Source: Plazaster borealis
Lineage: Eukaryota > Echinodermata > Asteroidea > Forcipulatida > Labidiasteridae
Assembly (NCBI GenBank): GCA_021014325.1
Contig: CM037472.1
Coordinates: 13,067,063-13,131,062 of the forward strand
Length of the DNA: 64,000 nucleotides
Direction of reading: 5' to 3'
Position numbers and translations under genes: made by a program. Below, piece by piece: positions 59,634 to 64,000 of this stretch. Position 1 is the stretch's first letter. Each line of letters opens with the position of its first letter. Below the pieces are notes generated by a model, which did not search any database, was not told the DNA's origin, and saw nothing but the letters and a program-made list of their open reading frames with translations.

Positions 59634-60057
59634 ATAGACTGTGCAAGTCTCGCGCATATTCAAACTTCCGGGACCATTGTGGTCCTAACCATATGGAGTT
59701 TTACGAGGGGAAGTTTTTGTTTCGTCAATTATTTTGGTTCAACGTAGTTTATGACCATTAAATTATATATGATGTTGTTGGGAATGTAATACTTAGTGAT
59801 AACAAATATGAGTAAAATCATTTCAACAATATAACAAAGAAAACCTGATAATTAAACTTGACCTCAGCTTCCGGTTACTGCAAAAAATTAAGAATTTTGT
59901 TCTCACACCCGATCACACGGTTGTTTTGGATGCGCGATGATAATCACCAGATGTTGTGATGCAACGCGTCAGCGTCCCCTATAAACTGCGTAACGCATCA
60001 AATTTACGCCTGTGTGACCATCGCGAATCCACGTTTGCACTATAACACTAACCACAC
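59634..60057 (+). mobile_element. Element ATAGACTGTGCAAG, 5' part
   Basis: Starts ATAGACTGTGCAAGTCTCGC. It matches 60342-60770 through GACCATTGTGGTCC, AACCATATGGAG, CAGCTTCCGGTTRCTGC and CTGTGTGACC.TCGCGAATCC. The right terminus is missing. Confidence 0.7.
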
Positions 60058-60341
60058 AAATAATGATCCTAATGATCCCCAATTCAGAGAGGTAACATTC
60101 ATGATTCCGTTACAACCACGATTCTGTTACAGCATGTACACACGCATGTACACACTGCGCATGACTCTCAGCCAATGATAACTCTACATTGACCTCAGTG
60201 AGGGGACTGTTTTGGGCTTGTGACGTCATGCAAGAGGTCTTTAGACCTCGCCATCGGCTTTGTCCATTAACAGTGGTCAGCCACTAACCCAGTCATTACC
60301 ATGAAGTGAAGACCGCAGATCCTCACACTGTTATTCCCTAA

Positions 60342-61023
60342 ATAGACTGTGCAAGTCTCGCGCATCTTTGAACTTCAGGGACCATTGTGGTCCCAACCAT
60401 ATGGAGATTTACGTGGGCAAGATTTTGTTTTGTCAATTATTTTAGTTTAACATGGTTTACGACCATGATATGTTGTAGGGAATGTATTTAATTAGTGATA
60501 AAAAATATGAAAGTAAAATCAATTCAACAATATAAGGAAGAAAACCCGAGAATTAAAATTGACATCAGCTTCCGGTTGCTGCTCACCTCAGATCACAAAA
60601 CTTATACAAACGCTTGTTTTGGATGCGCAATGATAATCGCCAGATGCTGTAATTTCAACACAAAGCCTTTTCATTGCAGTCTATGGTTGTTGGGGCGTCA
60701 GCGTCCTCTATAAACTGCGTTAAGCGTTAATTTTACGCCTGTGTGACCTTCGCGAATCCACGTAAGGGGTTTCTAAAAAGTTAAGATCAAATAAGCATCC
60801 TTGTCCCAGAGTTTTAATTTTGTTTCAATAATAATTAACACATTTTTATATTATAAAAGCTGAAACTAATTTTATAAAAATTGTAAAATTGTAATGAGCA
60901 TTTTTGTTATTCAAATTTTGTCATTAGATATAATTTAAAACAAAGATTTGATTTCAGGAAAAAAATGTTCTTCGTTTGACGTGTGTTCTCGTTCCGATAC
61001 GCACGAGACTTGCACAGTCTATA
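60342..61023 (+). mobile_element. Element ATAGACTGTGCAAG, complete
   Basis: Left end ATAGACTGTGCAAGTCTCGC, right end CGAGACTTGCACAGTCTAT: inverted repeats of about 20 bases around 640 bases. No transposase is present. A scrap of the same end (AGACTGTGCAAGTCTC) lies at about 41951-41968. Confidence 0.78.
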
Positions 61024-61544
61024 CACAAATTATGCTCTTGTGGATATTATCTTGCCCTGAGTTTCAGTGATAATGAGTCATCCATTCCTAATTTTTTATA
61101 CAACAAAACCTTCTGTTTTGTCATCATGTTCTCCTGCGGAACACTCCATGCACATGTCAGTACCGTGCACCATAGCGTACCAACGAAGCACAATGCATGG
61201 GTGTCATGGATAAGCGCACTGGTAACCCACACAACAAGCTTAATTTATGATAAGGGTACATGTAGCTGAGTACCAGCTCTTGTGGTCTGGACTCCTGCAC
61301 GCAGATAGGGAAAATATACGTACTACAAAGAGAGTTTGCAGAAAAGAATAAACAGACTAAGGTTTTATGGCAGTGCTGTACATGTATGTATGTGGTATAA
61401 GAAAACAAATCCTAAAGACTTAAGAATTGCGTGAAGAAAGTTTGTTGAACTGTTTTTCTTAATTCTAAGTTTGATGTTTCAAATGTGAAAATTTAGGTTG
61501 AATTTATATTTTTTGTAATGACCTCCATGACATTCCATGCAATG

Positions 61545-62118
61545 TTTTAGGATTATTTCAAACGATTTTAACATTTTACAGTGTCAGACATTTACAGAAA
61601 GAAAAATTCTCATTCTCATAGGCCTACATAAATTTAACCAGAATTTAACTAAGTTTGGTAAGATTTTCATCATTCTCATTAACGTTACAACGTATTTAGA
61701 AAATTTTATAAAATCAATTATATGAAACAAGCTGAATTTGATTTCATGTGGACTTTTTTAAATGAATGCCTAGAATTTAAACATTTTTGATGCACCAGCA
61801 TGAAACCGATTTACATTTAAACTACAATTTATGCATCTTATTTTGCAATCGAACCACGGCAACAATCTTGACATGACATGTACATGTACGATGTCCACCA
61901 AACGATGACTGACGATTTTGCTGGCGGGTTATGTCAAAGGTCACTACTTTTAGCCTCGAACAAAACGTTCAATTCCTTTTTATATCATCGCAACTGTGAT
62001 GACTTTAGTGAAATGCAAAATCAGCGACGTCGCAAGAGTGATGGATTTGCAGTTTGCGATCTCATTGCAGGTGTGACAGCGATGATCGCAAACAGGGACT
62101 TGTGAAATCAGCCCCATG
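61545..62118. mobile_element. CAAGGGCCGATTTCA family, truncated second copy
   Basis: Repeats the right half of 46911-48490: TTTAGGATTATTTCAAACGA, GTGTCAGACATTTACAG, GCATGAAACCGAT, TTTTGCTGGCGGGTTATG and CGCAACTGTGATGACTTTAG. The left half is absent and the right terminus (GTGAAATCAGCCCC) is decayed. Confidence 0.75.
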
Positions 62119-62388
62119 ACTATTCAAATCAAGCCAGATTTCAGTGAGTGATTATATCCTGCGACAATGCACAAACGAGATGTTTTTGTTTAACTCACAC
62201 ATAGATCCTTGTCATTTGAAATTTGTTTTCATAACAAACCCAAAATAGACACAGAAACTGGTCTGCACCTAGCCCCATTAATAGTGCCAATACTCTGGAC
62301 TTCCTCCGATCATTGGCCCTACACCCATGTACCTCCAGGAGGTGACATTTGTTTTCGAAAAGAAACTCACGTTTTTATGCCGAGATTT

Positions 62389-62813
62389 TTTCCCCAGTTG
62401 TCACTTATTGTAGCTCATTTGTGGACAGCACATTAAGTCGAAAAAGAGCGCGCTCGTTTTAGTGTAATTTATGAAGAAAATCAGCGGCATTACTGACACG
62501 GTTTGAATGCCCGGCATCCGTGATGTTTGCTAATGCGCTAAAGTCAGTCTCGTGGGCTAAAGTCAGGTATTTGTGGCAGGCACTATTGGTGAGTTGAATT
62601 GAGCGGGTCGTCGGCCGCGCTGTGCGTGAATGTAAACGAGAAACTTCTTGCACCAAGACTAGTGCATTAGCAAACATCACGGATGCCGGGCAGTCAAACC
62701 GTATCAGTAACGCCGCCGATTTTCTTTATAAATTACACCAAAACGAGCGCGCTCTTTTTTGACTTAATGTGCTGTCCACTAATGAGCTACAATAAGTGAC
62801 AACTGGGGGAAAA
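62389..62813. mobile_element. Long inverted repeat
   Basis: The left arm (62389-62539) and right arm (62661-62813) are reverse complements over about 150 bases. Shared words are CCCAGTTGTCACTTATTGTA, GACAGCACATTAAGTC, AAAGAGCGCGCTCGTTTT, CCCGGCATCCGTGATG and TTTGCTAATGC. They flank a 121-base loop. CpG content is high. Either a fold-back transposon or two inverted copies of one repeat. Confidence 0.85.
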
Positions 62814-63179
62814 ATCAGCAAGCTAAGAGTTAGGCGAACACATTTGGTTGGTTTAAATCGCCGACCCGCTCGTGGGAAAGGCGCCATAATTTGTTTTGTC
62901 GCGAGCTGAAGAAAAGATGGTCCGGACGTTAGCCCAGGTTGGACTCCTCCGTTGCATACAACGCGACGGAGTCCAGGGTATAAAGGTTCCGTACCATTGC
63001 GAAAAAATTTATAACCATTTTTTATCATATTTCTACCTTTTTGAGGAAGCTGAAACTTGACTCACATGATTCTTGTGTCCTGAACCTTACGCCTGCTCTA
63101 TTCAGAATTGCCAATTTTATCCTTGGATGACATTATTGTGAAAATAAAATGGAAATTTATACATTCTCGGCGACAGGCC

Positions 63180-63330
63180 GAAACTGACAAGACGTGAATG
63201 CTTCAGCGCATGTGCGTCCTTTGCATAGAAACCACGATAGAGGGCGCAGTCTTACTTAGAGGGGGCGCAAATTTAACGCGGAAATCGGTCAGGTTGCTAT
63301 GCATGTCGCGCATGCGCGCCTGAGCCTACA
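63180..63330. promoter_or_regulatory. CpG-rich promoter-like patch
   Basis: CpG is dense here. The patch holds GTCGCGCATGCGCGCC (63304-63319) and CAGCGCATGTGCG, close to the NRF1 palindrome GCGCATGCGC used in many housekeeping promoters. On the minus strand CCCCTCTAA|GTAAGACTG would be a plausible donor ending a leader exon. It could be the promoter of UGP2, 14 kb upstream of its first coding exon, or of another gene. No transcript evidence is available. Confidence 0.3.
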
Positions 63331-64000
63331 CAGTCAATTGGTACATGATGATAAAAACGGTAGTGCACAACTCGGACTTATTTGCTAGAATAATGTCATT
63401 CGTGGACGAAATTGTTATTGTTGGACCCATATTGTGAGTTACGGACATAAAGAATATATGAACGGAATTTCAGCTTCTTAAATCAGGTAAAATTATGAAA
63501 AAACATTACTTCAAAATATGTTTGCATTGTAGAGGCGCTTTATACCCAGGACGTCAGTGTACACTGACTGACGTCCTACCAGCATGACCAGGGCTAGTCC
63601 GGACGTGTGGCCAAGGATTCATGGATCGTTGGCCACAGAAGAGAAGTGGGGCTAGAAACACTCCAAAGGCTGATGTAATAATGCCAAATAGTATATACTG
63701 TTATTGTTTATATAAATAATTAAATTATTACTTATTAACATAAGTTCAGTTGTGTACAATTAATTAATTTGTCATGTTGTCAATGTTTATCAATAATATA
63801 CAGCCATTCATACACTACAGTGAGTGAGCGACGCGAGTCCGACCTGCACAGGACAGACATCACTTCACACTACCAGACTACCATTTTCGGTGTGGGTGCG
63901 TGCAGTTATACAGGAGCTATTTCGCTGAAACAAAGAAAGTATAAATTAAGCAGTTGTTAGAATGAAACAATTCTTAAAATAGTAAATAAACTTTAACTTA
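63331..64000. other. Spacer at the window edge
   Basis: No supported gene. The last open frame on plus (63769-63960) is chance by appearance. Confidence 0.4.

Overview
The window is animal genomic DNA, most likely from an echinoderm and probably a sea star. The genes have multiple exons with GT-AG introns, the base composition is AT-rich, the protein products are close to vertebrate orthologues, and the spacer is crowded with short inverted-repeat transposons and tRNA-derived SINEs. The lineage call is an inference from protein and repeat character, not from a search.

Three genes are recognised with confidence. YPEL5, a yippee-like zinc protein, lies on + at 10440-10805 in one coding exon. 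DMAC2L/ATP5S, mitochondrial ATP synthase factor B, lies on - from 21148 to 15162 in five coding exons. UGP2, UTP-glucose-1-phosphate uridylyltransferase, lies on - from 48859 to 25726 in fourteen coding exons, and I could join all of them in frame to a complete 494-residue protein. YPEL5 and DMAC2L converge tail to tail; DMAC2L and UGP2 are head to tail on the same strand. They act in different processes (ubiquitin ligase complex, mitochondrial ATP synthase, nucleotide-sugar synthesis), so I see no functional cluster.

A fourth, unrecognised gene is proposed at 7466-6476 (-). Its two exons encode a 150-residue cysteine-rich membrane protein with an acidic repetitive tail. Two orphan terminal-exon candidates, at 1922-1811 and 54306-54030 (both -), are reported with low confidence.

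Most of the remaining sequence is repeats. The dominant theme is short non-autonomous DNA transposons flanked by TTAA (piggyBac-like target choice). At least six terminal families are present, several share one internal module, and one copy has a paralogous empty site inside the window that proves TTAA duplication. There are also long fold-back hairpins, a hAT-like fold-back with a 7-bp target duplication, several tRNA-headed SINEs, 3' ends of LINEs, a broken LINE endonuclease, a 24-bp minisatellite, an interstitial telomeric tract, and several transposon-in-repeat nestings. Many of these sit in UGP2 introns, which accounts for the 23-kb length of that gene.

Region by region: 1-10 kb holds intergenic DNA, elements and the small membrane-protein gene. 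10.4-11 kb holds YPEL5. 11-15 kb is spacer with tandem repeats. 15-21 kb holds DMAC2L. 21-25.7 kb holds spacer with a LINE remnant and two TTAA elements. 25.7-48.9 kb holds UGP2. 49-64 kb holds UGP2 5' flank or first intron and intergenic DNA, with a CpG-rich promoter-like patch near 63.2-63.3 kb.
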